A stretch of 15,344 nt of DNA from an uncultured Oscillospiraceae bacterium (GCA_900542375.1 UQNI01000048.1:1-15344), one strand, 5' to 3'. Shown: positions 6,920-14,659, counted from the first letter of the stretch. Notes: generated by a model from the sequence alone, not told the origin. Translations and numbers: made by a program.

Positions 6920-8134
6920 TTAACTTTCTGAAATTAACATTCCCATTAATTGATAACCTTGTTCTACATATACACCAGTAGATTCTGCTGTTCTCTCATT
7001 ATATGCGGTAACCCCATTTTGTTGCGGCGCATTGCTTCTATAAAGAGCAAATGGAACAGGATCAGATGTATGTGTTCTTAAATTTAATGGAGTAGGGTGA
7101 TCCGGCAACACCATAATGCTAAAGTCTTCCCCTGCTTCTTTCATAGCATTCATAATTGGAGCAATAATTTTTTCGTCAATCAATTCAATGGAACGTACTT
7201 TGTTGTCAATATCATGCTGGTGACCACACTCATCAGGCGCCTCTAAATGTACGTAAACAAAATCACTTCCATTTTTCAACGCATCTATGGCTGCTTGTGC
7301 CTTACCCTCAAAATTTGTATGAACGGTACCGGTTGCACCTTCTACATCGATGCTGTTTAAACCTGCACAAATGCCAATTCCTTTGATTAAATCTACTGCT
7401 GAAACCACGCTGCCTTTTACATGGTATTTTTCCTCAAACGGTGTTAAATTTGGCTTTCTGCCTTCGCCCCAAAACCATACGGAGGATACCGGAGGCAATC
7501 CGCGCCTTATACGGCTTTGATTTACCGGATGGTCTTTCAGAAACTCTCTGGAACGCTTCATCATATCCAGCAATAATTCTGAGTTTTGACCTTTAGGTAA
7601 ATAATCACGAATATTCTTATCCAAAATGTCATGAGGCGGGGTTGTTTGCGCACCATCCTTTGCATCTTTCAATACCAAACAATGACGGTAGCTAATACCG
7701 GGATATAACGTTAAATATTCATTATGAAACTGTTCATTTAAATCACGAATGATTTGTGAAGATTCCTCTGTTGTAATTTCTCCCGCACTGTAATCGACCA
7801 TGGTACAGTCCTCGTAGTTTTCATCATCTGACAAAGTAACTGTATTACAGCGATAAGTTACATCTGTTAAAGATAGGTCAATACCCATACTAACTGCTTC
7901 TAACGGAGAACGTCCTGTGTAATATACTTTTGGATCATATCCCATTGCAGAAAGATTTGCAGTATCACTTCCCGGGGGCATTCCTTGCGGCACAGTTTTT
8001 GCCAGTCCACAAATACCGTTCGCTGCAATAAAATCCATATTCGGATGCTTCGCACAATCCAAAGGAGTTTTATTCCCTAATTCTTTTACCGGCAAATCAG
8101 CCATACCATCGCCTAATATCACAATATATTTCAT
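6920..8134 (-). CDS. apgM: Cofactor-independent phosphoglycerate mutase, archaeal-type / proposed homoserine kinase
   Basis: A 404-residue member of the alkaline phosphatase superfamily, in the ApgM group of 2,3-bisphosphoglycerate-independent phosphoglycerate mutases. Bacterial members close to this one are often labelled proposed homoserine kinase. Visible metal and catalytic motifs are GDGMAD (8-13), PPGSDTANLSAMGYDP (53-68) with Ser56 as the expected phosphoserine nucleophile, HLEAPDECGHQHD in the C-terminal half and VLPDHPTPLNLRTHTSDPVPF near the end. The long insertion between Ser56 and the C-terminal ligands is normal for the family. The start has GGGGGAG five bases upstream and a strong promoter. 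The substrate, phosphoglycerate or homoserine, cannot be decided by motif reading. A threonine tRNA immediately downstream is suggestive but not proof of a role in threonine synthesis. Confidence 0.85.
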   Translation of the reverse strand: MKYIVILGDGMADLPVKELGNKTPLDCAKHPNMDFIAANGICGLAKTVPQGMPPGSDTANLSAMGYDPKVYYTGRSPLEAVSMGIDLSLTDVTYRCNTVTLSDDENYEDCTMVDYSAGEITTEESSQIIRDLNEQFHNEYLTLYPGISYRHCLVLKDAKDGAQTTPPHDILDKNIRDYLPKGQNSELLLDMMKRSREFLKDHPVNQSRIRRGLPPVSSVWFWGEGRKPNLTPFEEKYHVKGSVVSAVDLIKGIGICAGLNSIDVEGATGTVHTNFEGKAQAAIDALKNGSDFVYVHLEAPDECGHQHDIDNKVRSIELIDEKIIAPIMNAMKEAGEDFSIMVLPDHPTPLNLRTHTSDPVPFALYRSNAPQQNGVTAYNERTAESTGVYVEQGYQLMGMLISES

Positions 8135-8175
8135 TTACTCTCCCCCATCCGTGTATAACTATCCTATCATATCGT

Positions 8176-8204
8176 ATTATACGGGAATATGCGAATGTAG
8201 TCAA
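8176..8204 (-). promoter_or_regulatory. Promoter of apgM (and possibly tRNA-Thr)
   Basis: Minus strand: TTGACT (8204-8199), a 17-base spacer and a perfect TATAAT (8181-8176). The expected start is near 8169, about 35 bases before the apgM start codon. This is one of the best promoters in the window and could also supply the tRNA. Confidence 0.82.
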
Positions 8205-8262
8205 GTGATTTAATGTCATATCATTTGCAATTCAGACAAAAAAACATGTAAAAAATGACTAT

Positions 8263-8315
8263 ATGGTGAATAAAAATCACATAAATTTCAAGGAAAATTC
8301 TCACCATTCTATAAT
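8263..8315 (+). promoter_or_regulatory. Promoter and candidate autoregulatory sites of the XRE regulator
   Basis: A perfect TATAAT at 8310-8315 lies 36 bases before the start codon, with only a weak -35 match (TTCAAG at 8287-8292). Flanking it is an inverted pair of 7-base half-sites, ATGGTGA (8263-8269) and TCACCAT (8301-8307), plus an extra TCAC at 8277-8280. A weak -35 with dyad half-sites around the promoter suits a self-regulating XRE protein. The operator role is inference. Confidence 0.45.
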
Positions 8316-8351
8316 GGAAAACGAAGAAAGATTTCAGGAAGGAGGAGTAAA

Positions 8352-8780
8352 ATGGCCAGCATAAAAATAGGCAAAAAATTACGTATGCTGAGAGAAAAAT
8401 TTGGCTATACACAACAGCATATGGCCAATATTCTAAATGTTGATCGTTCTACTTACTCCTATTATGAAACTGAAAAAACTTCACCTGATATTGCAACATT
8501 AATCACGTTATCCAATGTGTTTTGCGTAGGGATTGAGGAGCTATTGGGACAAGAAAACTCAACAACTCACCAATTACATGATGCGAAGTATGCCCCTGCT
8601 GCATCAAAAAGCAAAGATATTACTTCTAATGACAGTTTTATTTATAATTTATCAGGAGATGAAAAACAATTCATTGCATTTTATCGTGCAATTTCTCCAA
8701 CAACGAAAAGTGTTGTTTTACAACTGATGAAAGAAGACCTTACCCGCCAACGTTTTCAATTGAAAAATAAAAAGAGCTGA
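8352..8780 (+). CDS. XRE-family transcriptional regulator
   Basis: A 142-residue protein with an N-terminal Cro/C1-type helix-turn-helix at about residues 5-65. KLRMLREKFGYTQQHMA gives the first helices, NVDRSTYSYYE the recognition helix, and PDIATLITLSNVFCVGIEELL the closing helices. The remaining 75 or so residues are polar and have no domain I recognise. The last part (SPTTKSVVLQLMKEDLTRQR) looks helical and may aid dimerisation. The start is supported by GGAGG six bases upstream. It is a single-gene unit on the plus strand, divergent from apgM and ended by its own long terminator. Targets are unknown. Autoregulation through the ATGGTGA/TCACCAT pair is plausible. Confidence 0.85.
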   Translation: MASIKIGKKLRMLREKFGYTQQHMANILNVDRSTYSYYETEKTSPDIATLITLSNVFCVGIEELLGQENSTTHQLHDAKYAPAASKSKDITSNDSFIYNLSGDEKQFIAFYRAISPTTKSVVLQLMKEDLTRQRFQLKNKKS

Positions 8781-8813
8781 ACATAATAAAATTATTATGT
8801 TCAGCTCTTTTTT
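8769..8813 (+). terminator. Rho-independent terminator of the XRE gene
   Basis: An almost uninterrupted stem of about 20 base pairs (8769-8789 with 8792-8812) built on AAAAAGAGCTGAACATAATAA, followed by a T-run to 8813. Its 5' arm overlaps the last codons and TGA stop of the XRE gene. Confidence 0.9.
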
Positions 8814-8936
8814 GTCATGATAAAAACATGTTATCTAAAAGTAAGAGAAAACTACTCAATCTCTATGTATGATGTTAATAGAAAGCCTTTGAACTATTAC
8901 TAAATTTATGATAATATAGAATATGGAGGTGATTTT

Positions 8937-9530
8937 ATGGATTTTGATGCATTAACCGGCGGTGTAGAACCGGGAGGATTGAGAGTAAAAAATGACATAC
9001 GTCTTTTAATTTGCTATCTGCTTTCCAGTATTAATGCTCCACTCTCCAAACAAGATATTGTGCAAATTATGCAGGAAAATAGCCTTGCCAATTATTTTGA
9101 AGTAATGGATTCCCTTTCAGAAATGATTCAAAAAGGTACTATTGATACTGTATCTTTTAACCAATTAAATGAAAAAGAAGATTGTGTCATCTGTAACGAT
9201 ATTACACGCAACATAGCCAAACAGCTTGACAGTACCCTTCCCATATCTGTCAGAGATTGCGCAGTATCAGCTGCATTTAAATTATTGGCCAAGGCAAAAC
9301 GAGAAAAAGAAAACCACGTTGACATTATTGAGACAAAACAAGGTTATCAGGTAGAATGCCATATTTCCGGCGGAGAAATGGATTTAATGTCTTTTAAAAT
9401 ATATGTTCCGGACATATATCAGGCACGCATGGTAAAAGAAAAATTTCATGAAAATCCACAACGTATTTATAGTATTCTATTGGCCAGTGTAACAGACGAT
9501 AAAGAATTACTCTCTGAATTATTTCAATAA
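8937..9530 (+). CDS. DUF4364 family protein
   Basis: A 197-residue cytoplasmic protein with no signal peptide or membrane segment. The N-terminal part, DFDALTGGVEPGGLRVKNDIRL followed by a helical block with SKQDIVQIMQ (about residues 40-50), resembles the winged-helix-like start of DUF4364 proteins, which are common in Clostridia. The C-terminal half (about 100-197) is a mixed alpha/beta segment (YQVECHISGGEMDLMSFKIYVPD) without a motif I can assign. The start codon is preceded by a strong GGAGGTGA eight bases upstream. It is transcribed alone and converges on ureD, sharing a palindromic terminator. A DNA-binding role is possible from the N-terminal fold but is inference. I know of no established function. 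Confidence 0.8.
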   Translation: MDFDALTGGVEPGGLRVKNDIRLLICYLLSSINAPLSKQDIVQIMQENSLANYFEVMDSLSEMIQKGTIDTVSFNQLNEKEDCVICNDITRNIAKQLDSTLPISVRDCAVSAAFKLLAKAKREKENHVDIIETKQGYQVECHISGGEMDLMSFKIYVPDIYQARMVKEKFHENPQRIYSILLASVTDDKELLSELFQ

Positions 9531-9552
9531 TCACTCTTAACAGAGTAAAAAT

Positions 9553-9590
9553 ATAAAGCAGATACTTTATATATAAAGTATCTGCTTTAT
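9553..9590. terminator. Bidirectional terminator between the DUF4364 gene and ureD
   Basis: A perfect 38-base palindrome with arms based on AAAGCAGATACTTTATA. The minus-strand RNA runs on into TATTTTTAC and the plus-strand RNA into TTTATTAATC. It ends just before the ureD stop side and 22 bases after the DUF4364 stop, so it serves both convergent units. Confidence 0.88.
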
Positions 9591-9593
9591 TTA

Positions 9594-10397
9594 TTAATCC
9601 AAGATAGCTTTTGCAATCTTTTCGCAAAGATCGTATAGCTCTTGAGCAGTTTTGCCTAATAATTTGACAGAGGTGTCTCCACTCTGAATAATGGATGCGC
9701 CACCCGTTACATTAGGAGTGTTATCAATGATTTCTCGAATTAGATCAAGATTAGAAGCTTTGTCTTGCATATTAAAGAACAATAGGTTAGCCATATGAGT
9801 ATAACCTTCATATACACCAATATTGTTCATCTCGCCTTCGGAGGGATCGAACATGGTATTATCATTATAAATCAACTTACCTGCCTTACGAACTGTGATA
9901 AGAGAATTATAATACCTGTATTCAAATGTTTCACCGTAAGCAACTCTACCACTAGTTAAAATTTCCATCAAAATTAACTTAGAAGTATCGTCCGCAAGTT
10001 CAGCATGAATTGTGCTGTCAAATCCGGAATCATAAAATGGAATGGTAGGAAGCGGACTGTATTTAAACAGTGCATTTTTACCTACTTTAATGGTGCAGTC
10101 TCTACGAGCATTGCCACCATCCATTTTGTGAAGCTTTTCATAGGATTGGGAAACGAGCTCCATACTTGCATTGTCACGGATATCAAAATTAAGTTCTTGA
10201 GTATCGCCTTTTAAGATACCAGCAGAAGCAGTTTGCATCATAACAGTCATATAATTCTTGTTAAGATGAAACGGTTTCATAACTTTAAAAGGGGAAGTGA
10301 AATAAACATCACTAACGTAATTTTTCCCGTCCTTAACATCAGCAGTTACGTTTAAAACACAAGTCTTAGCATAATTGTTTTTCGATGTGTTTTCCAT
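9594..10397 (-). CDS. ureD: Urease accessory protein UreD (UreH)
   Basis: A scaffold in urease maturation. With UreF and UreG it binds apo-urease and helps deliver CO2 and nickel to the active site; in the family UreD also provides a passage for nickel. The 267-residue protein has the family layout: an N-terminal beta segment (VTADVKDGKNYVSDVYFTSPFKVMKPF), the QTASAGILKGDTQELNFDI region (around 51-69) and the middle segment LPTIPFYDSGFD followed by MEILTSGRVAYGE (about 116-155). Last gene of the operon, 16 bases after ureG, with GGGAG upstream of the ATG. It ends four bases from the shared palindromic terminator. The order with ureD last matches many Firmicutes urease operons. Confidence 0.93.
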   Translation of the reverse strand: MENTSKNNYAKTCVLNVTADVKDGKNYVSDVYFTSPFKVMKPFHLNKNYMTVMMQTASAGILKGDTQELNFDIRDNASMELVSQSYEKLHKMDGGNARRDCTIKVGKNALFKYSPLPTIPFYDSGFDSTIHAELADDTSKLILMEILTSGRVAYGETFEYRYYNSLITVRKAGKLIYNDNTMFDPSEGEMNNIGVYEGYTHMANLLFFNMQDKASNLDLIREIIDNTPNVTGGASIIQSGDTSVKLLGKTAQELYDLCEKIAKAILD

Positions 10398-10413
10398 ATC
10401 TTTTCTCCCTGAA

Positions 10414-11025
10414 TTATTTTAAGTCTTCAAGTAGAACGTCAGATTTAATCCAGTCAATGATTTTATCTACGCCCTCGTGGCTTCTAACATTAGCAAAAAT
10501 AAAAGGTTTGTCGCCTCTCATTTTCTTAGAGTCTCTCTCCATTACTTCAAGGCTTGCGTTTACATAAGGAGCCAATTCGATTTTATTGATAACCAATAAA
10601 TCGGAACGAGTAATACCCGGGCCACCTTTACGTGGAATTTTATCACCTTCAGCAACGTCAATAACAAAGATGGTAGCATCAACTAGCTCTGGGCTAAATG
10701 TTGCAGACAAGTTGTCACCGCCGCTTTCAATAAATACAAGCTCAATATCAGGGAATTTATCTACTAACTCATCTACTGCTTCCAAGTTCATAGATGCATC
10801 TTCACGGATAGCAGTATGAGGGCAGCCACCAGTTTCAACACCAGTGATTCTGTCTCTTGGCATAACGCTGTTCTTTGCAAGGAACTCAGCATCTTCTTTG
10901 GTGTAAATATCATTTGTAATAACACCAATGCTGTAAGAGCTAGCCATTTCGCGAGTTACTGCTTCAATAAGGGCAGTTTTACCGGAACCAACCGGACCGG
11001 CAACACCAATTTTTTTGTAAGCCAT
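10414..11025 (-). CDS. ureG: Urease accessory GTPase UreG
   Basis: A SIMIBI-class GTPase that powers nickel delivery to urease. In the 203-residue protein the P-loop GPVGSGKT lies at residues 10-17, the nickel-binding CPH motif at 68-70 inside ETGGCPHTAIREDAS, ESGGDNLSATFSPELVD at 100-116 and the base-recognition NKIE at 147-150. Length and motif spacing are normal. The ATG is preceded by AGGAGG. It is 23 bases after ureF and 16 before ureD. There is no His-rich N-terminal extension of the kind seen in some UreG proteins, so nickel storage is not expected here. Confidence 0.96.
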   Translation of the reverse strand: MAYKKIGVAGPVGSGKTALIEAVTREMASSYSIGVITNDIYTKEDAEFLAKNSVMPRDRITGVETGGCPHTAIREDASMNLEAVDELVDKFPDIELVFIESGGDNLSATFSPELVDATIFVIDVAEGDKIPRKGGPGITRSDLLVINKIELAPYVNASLEVMERDSKKMRGDKPFIFANVRSHEGVDKIIDWIKSDVLLEDLK

Positions 11026-11048
11026 AGTTTATTTCCTCCTAAAATCCA

Positions 11049-11735
11049 TTAAGACATATAAAGTCTGCTGTATAGAGTTTCATGCTGCATGCAGCGAACA
11101 TCAAAACCAGGTGTTGAACGACAAAGTTCTCGTTCTGTCAATGACTCAAGACGGTCTAAAACTTCAGTGAATGTTTTATGACATTCTTTTAGAATTTGTT
11201 GTCCCTGGGTCTGACTTAGAGGAATCGTTTTAACACAGCTAACAACCTTACCGGAAGTATTTGTGTATAAGAAGGATTCCATGGCACGTCTCATATCAAT
11301 ACCAACAGCAGCGCAAAATACACCATAAGCAATTGCATAAGTTGGTTGTTTTACTTTTTCAACATAACGTGCAAATACATCAGAGATGTAATCTACATTC
11401 ATGCTAATAACGGTTTTTACAAATCTAGAGCCAAGCTTCTGTGCAGCAGCACGAATCTCAACCGGAGACTTGCTTGCCTCAACAATCTCTTCCAACTCTA
11501 CAATTTTATCCAGCTTGTCCTCTTTTGTATACTCATAAGCAAGACGAGCAGGAAGCAATTCAGAGTATAAGAAGCTATTTTTAATGCTGCTTTTCATAAA
11601 AGCCAATGCAGTTTCCCCACTATTAACAATATTCTTTTGAATATAAGTCTCTAAACCATAAGAGTGAGAATAACCGCCGATTGGAAACAACGCGTCATTA
11701 ACTTGTAACAGAATAAATAGTTGATTTTCGTTCAT
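11049..11735 (-). CDS. ureF: Urease accessory protein UreF
   Basis: An all-helical adaptor that joins UreD and UreG in the activation complex and gates UreG GTPase activity. The 228-residue protein begins with the typical LLQVNDALFPIGGYSHSYGLETYIQ (residues 9-33) and carries the conserved YAIAYGVFCAAVGID region near 136-150. The C-terminal tail includes TPGFDVRCMQHETLYSRLYMS, resembling the C-terminal tail that contacts UreD in known structures. GGAGAG lies upstream of the ATG. The 87-base gap from ureE holds a strong hairpin with pseudoknot potential. Confidence 0.94.
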   Translation of the reverse strand: MNENQLFILLQVNDALFPIGGYSHSYGLETYIQKNIVNSGETALAFMKSSIKNSFLYSELLPARLAYEYTKEDKLDKIVELEEIVEASKSPVEIRAAAQKLGSRFVKTVISMNVDYISDVFARYVEKVKQPTYAIAYGVFCAAVGIDMRRAMESFLYTNTSGKVVSCVKTIPLSQTQGQQILKECHKTFTEVLDRLESLTERELCRSTPGFDVRCMQHETLYSRLYMS

Positions 11736-11758
11736 GCTTTTTCTCTCCGCAGTTATTT

Positions 11759-11807
11759 AGCGACAAAGAAATACCGCCATCATTTTGTCGCTGAAAAATG
11801 ATGGCGG
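11759..11807 (-). promoter_or_regulatory. ureE-ureF intergenic hairpin with pseudoknot potential
   Basis: The minus-strand RNA folds CCGCCATCATTTT (from 11807) onto AAAATGATGGCGG (to 11774), 13 base pairs with an 8-base loop TCAGCGAC. The loop bases AGCGAC are complementary to GTCGCT nine bases beyond the stem. This allows an H-type pseudoknot or, alternatively, a competing 9-base-pair hairpin. Downstream bases TATTTCTTT are a poor U-tract. It lies between the ureE stop and the ureF ribosome binding site. Confidence 0.6.
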
Positions 11808-11822
11808 ATTTAACTTCATTGA

Positions 11823-12296
11823 TTAATGCGTATGTGCGTTAATTGAGGAAGAAATTTTCTTCTTAAAGTCGAATTTAACTGTTTTGCGTTCAACTTTAAC
11901 GCCTAGTTTTTCCATCAGCGCTTTTATTGGAAGGTCTAGTGGAGTAATAAACTGGTAGTCACCTTCGCCTCGAAAAAGTGTAGCGTGTTTGTTTCCAATT
12001 TCGTAACATACTTTAGCAACCATGCGAACATCGTTGTCCACTGTCATAACTAAAGCCTCACAAGCAGGAATGTTTACAGCAATAACAGTATCGCCATCAA
12101 CACCAAGCACGTCATCCTGATTTAAACCTCTGGTTAAAATCTCATTTCCCAGTGAGATACCAAGGTCACGACCTTCTTGAGTTTTTTTCTTATGTAACTT
12201 TTTGAAAGCTTCATGCCATTCAATATCTACATAATCAACCTTCAAGTTTTTAAATTGCTCATCACTTAAAGTTCCCAATATTTGTTCACATAACAT
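11823..12296 (-). CDS. ureE: Urease accessory protein UreE (nickel metallochaperone)
   Basis: Brings nickel to the UreDFG-urease complex. The 157-residue protein has the N-terminal peptide-binding domain (about 1-75) and the C-terminal metal-binding domain with GNKHATLF, where His104 is the conserved interface nickel ligand. The tail ends NAHTH (His155 and His157), a short version of the His-rich tail found in some enterobacterial UreE proteins, giving modest extra metal binding. AGGAG lies nine bases upstream of the ATG. It is separated from ureC by about 230 bases of hairpin-rich DNA, unlike the tight spacing elsewhere in the operon, and from ureF by 87 bases with a strong hairpin. Confidence 0.93.
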   Translation of the reverse strand: MLCEQILGTLSDEQFKNLKVDYVDIEWHEAFKKLHKKKTQEGRDLGISLGNEILTRGLNQDDVLGVDGDTVIAVNIPACEALVMTVDNDVRMVAKVCYEIGNKHATLFRGEGDYQFITPLDLPIKALMEKLGVKVERKTVKFDFKKKISSSINAHTH

Positions 12297-12389
12297 ATTT
12301 AAATTCTCCTAATACAGCAATGGTGAACCTCAGCTGTCAATCGTCAGCAAATGGTTCTGTTATGCCCATAATAAGTGCCCCCACATCAA

Positions 12390-12524
12390 CCAAATATAAT
12401 AGCGTATAATTGAAACATTATACGCTATTATCTATTTGGAAAAGCAACTACTATGTAGTTGGGCCATAGTGGTTACAAAACCACATAACTACATTACGTC
12501 ATTAATCTTAAGTTTGAAACTTAA
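12390..12524 (-). promoter_or_regulatory. Three-hairpin cluster between ureC and ureE
   Basis: In transcript order: a TTAAGTTT/AAACTTAA hairpin (12524-12508) almost touching the ureC stop; a two-level hairpin with outer ATGTAGTT/AACTACAT (12494-12487 with 12460-12453) and inner GTGGTT/AACCAC; and a long hairpin (12439-12390) of 6 plus 13 base pairs based on CCAAAT and TAATAGCGTATAA. A third copy of AACTAC/GTAGTT (12446-12451) permits an alternative to the second hairpin. None is followed by a clear U-tract, so mRNA stabilisation or processing is more likely than full termination. Confidence 0.6.
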
Positions 12525-12526
12525 AA

Positions 12527-14239
12527 TTAGAATAGGTAGTAAAGTTGTGTTAATGGTAGTTCTTTAGCAACTTCGCAAGTTAGTAGAACGCCATCAGCTT
12601 TAACTACATATGTTTCTGGATCAACTGTCAACTCTGGAGTTGCATCGTTGAATTTAAGATCTTTTTTGCCGATGTTGCGGCAGCCTTTAACAGCAACAAC
12701 TTTCTTTTGTAGACCCAATTTCTCTTTGATGCCGTTATCTAGAGAAGCTTGAGATACGAAAGTGATGCATGTATCATATTTAGCAGCACCGTGTGCGCCA
12801 AACATGTGTTTGTAGATGATTGGTTGTACAGTTGGGATAGAAGCGTTAGCGTCACCCATTCTGGAAGCAGTTACAGCGCCGCCTTTGATGATGATCTCAG
12901 GTTTTACGCCGAAGAATGCTGGGCTCCATACAACTAAGTCAGCAAATTTACCAACTTCAACAGAACCTACAACATGAGAAATACCTTGTGCAATAGCTGG
13001 GTTGATTGTGTATTTAGAAACATATCTTTTTACACGGAAGTTATCATTACCTTCAGCATCTTCTGGTAATTTACCACGTTGTTTTTTCATTTTGTGAGCT
13101 GCTTGCCATGTTCTTGTAATAACTTCAGCAGGACGACCCATAGCTTGAGAGTCAGAAGACATGATGGAGAATACACCCATATCATGTAGAACGTCTTCAG
13201 CTGCGATTGTTTCTGGACGAATTCTGGAGTCAGCGAAAGCAACGTCTTCAGGAATTCTGTTATCCAAGTGGTGGCAAACCATCAACATATCCAAGTGCTC
13301 ATCCAAAGTGTTAACTGTGTATGGCATTGTTGGGTTTGTAGATGCTGGCAAGATATTTGGGAAACCAGCAACTTTGATGATGTCAGGTGCGTGACCGCCG
13401 CCTGCGCCTTCTGTATGGAATGTATGCATTGTTCTGCCTGCGATAGCATCCATAGTATCTTCAACACAACCAGCTTCGTTCAATGTATCTGTGTGAACAG
13501 CAACTTGAACGTCATATTTATCAGCTGCAGTTAAGCAAGAATCGATAACTGCTGGAGTTGAACCCCAGTCTTCGTGGATTTTTAGACCAGCTGCACCAGC
13601 CAAGATTTGCTCTTCCAAAGAACCTTGAGCAGAGCAGTTACCTTTACCGTAGTATAGTAGGTTCATTGGATACTCTTCAGCTGCTTTTAGCATCATAGCT
13701 AGGTTCCAAGGACCAGGAGTACATGTTGTAGCGTTTGTACCGTCGTTAGGACCAGTACCGCCACCTGCCATTGTTGTGATACCGCTGAATAGAGAAGTAT
13801 CAACTTGTTGTGGGCAGATGTAGTGGATGTGAGTATCAATACCACCAGCTGTAACGATCATACCTTCTGTTGCAAGAGCTTCAGTAGAAGCACCAACAAC
13901 CATGCCTGGTGTTACGCCATCCATAATATCTGGGTTACCAGCTTTACCGATACCAGCGATAACGCCATCTTTGATACCGATGTCAGCTTTGAAAATGCCT
14001 GTGTAGTCAACAACAAGAGCATTTGTCAAAACTAGGTCTAGGTCACCTGTAGCACTTGTTGTGTTAACAGATTGTCCCATACCGTCACGTAGTGTTTTAC
14101 CACCACCGAATTTACATTCATCACCGTATACGGTGTAGTCTTTTTCTACTTCGATGATAAGATCTGTATCAGCCAATCTAACTTTGTCACCAACAGTTGG
14201 GCCGTACATCATTGAATATTGTTGTCCAGAAATTTTCAT
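12527..14239 (-). CDS. ureC: Urease subunit alpha
   Basis: The catalytic subunit that hydrolyses urea to ammonia and carbamate at a dinickel centre. The 570-residue protein has every expected active-site residue at a constant +3 offset from Klebsiella urease: His137 and His139 (GGIDTHIHY), Lys220 for the carbamylated bridge (GLKIHEDWGS), His222, His249 (VHTDTLNEAG), His275 (HTFHTEGAGGGHAPD), Cys322 and His323 in the mobile flap (MVCHHLD), and Asp363 (SSDSQAMGR). The enzyme should be active once matured. The ATG has AGGAGG nine bases upstream and lies 34 bases after ureB. By eye, codon choice in ureA-C looks more restricted than in the accessory genes, in line with high expression; this was not computed. 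Confidence 0.98.
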   Translation of the reverse strand: MKISGQQYSMMYGPTVGDKVRLADTDLIIEVEKDYTVYGDECKFGGGKTLRDGMGQSVNTTSATGDLDLVLTNALVVDYTGIFKADIGIKDGVIAGIGKAGNPDIMDGVTPGMVVGASTEALATEGMIVTAGGIDTHIHYICPQQVDTSLFSGITTMAGGGTGPNDGTNATTCTPGPWNLAMMLKAAEEYPMNLLYYGKGNCSAQGSLEEQILAGAAGLKIHEDWGSTPAVIDSCLTAADKYDVQVAVHTDTLNEAGCVEDTMDAIAGRTMHTFHTEGAGGGHAPDIIKVAGFPNILPASTNPTMPYTVNTLDEHLDMLMVCHHLDNRIPEDVAFADSRIRPETIAAEDVLHDMGVFSIMSSDSQAMGRPAEVITRTWQAAHKMKKQRGKLPEDAEGNDNFRVKRYVSKYTINPAIAQGISHVVGSVEVGKFADLVVWSPAFFGVKPEIIIKGGAVTASRMGDANASIPTVQPIIYKHMFGAHGAAKYDTCITFVSQASLDNGIKEKLGLQKKVVAVKGCRNIGKKDLKFNDATPELTVDPETYVVKADGVLLTCEVAKELPLTQLYYLF

Positions 14240-14273
14240 GATCTCATTACCTCCTTATGTGAATAAAATATTC

Positions 14274-14636
14274 TTATTTTACAAAGCCTTTCAATTTAGC
14301 ATTGTTCATAGCTTTGTCTAGGTTTGCAGGAACTGCTTGGTCATTTGTCAAGTTGTTTAGACCAAAGGAACGTTTGTTGCCACCCAATTCTACCAAAGTA
14401 ACAACTTTCTCTTCACCTGGCTCAAATCTAACAGCATTTCCGGATGGAACGTCTAGACGGAAGCCAAATGCAGCAGCTCTGTCAAACTGAAGCATTTTAT
14501 TTACTTCAAAGAAGTGGAAATGAGAGCCCACTTGAACTGGTCTATCGCCTGTGTGAACAACTTTAACTTGGACAGTTTTTTTGCCCGCGTTAAGTTCGAT
14601 TTCTCTCTCTACTGGAATAACTTCTCCGATACGCAT
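14274..14636 (-). CDS. ureB: Urease subunit beta
   Basis: A structural subunit of the (alpha beta gamma) urease trimer. The 120-residue protein is mostly beta strand and has the family segments IPVEREIELNAG near the start, VHTGDRPVQVGSHFHFFEVN (about 28-47), FGFRLDVPSGNAVRFEPGEEKVV and the glycine-rich end GNKRSFGLNNL. It has the usual length for a separate beta subunit, so this is the three-subunit urease of most bacteria and not the fused Helicobacter form. It starts 23 bases after ureA with a GAGAGGGG-type ribosome binding site. Confidence 0.97.
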   Translation of the reverse strand: MRIGEVIPVEREIELNAGKKTVQVKVVHTGDRPVQVGSHFHFFEVNKMLQFDRAAAFGFRLDVPSGNAVRFEPGEEKVVTLVELGGNKRSFGLNNLTNDQAVPANLDKAMNNAKLKGFVK

Positions 14637-14659
14637 GTTTCTAATCCCCTCTCTTTAAA

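Noticed and set aside
12749..14035. Several plus-strand open frames of 60-90 codons opposite ureC
   Set aside because: They are low-complexity reverse shadows of a strongly conserved gene, rich in Cys, Ser and Thr, with no translation signals.
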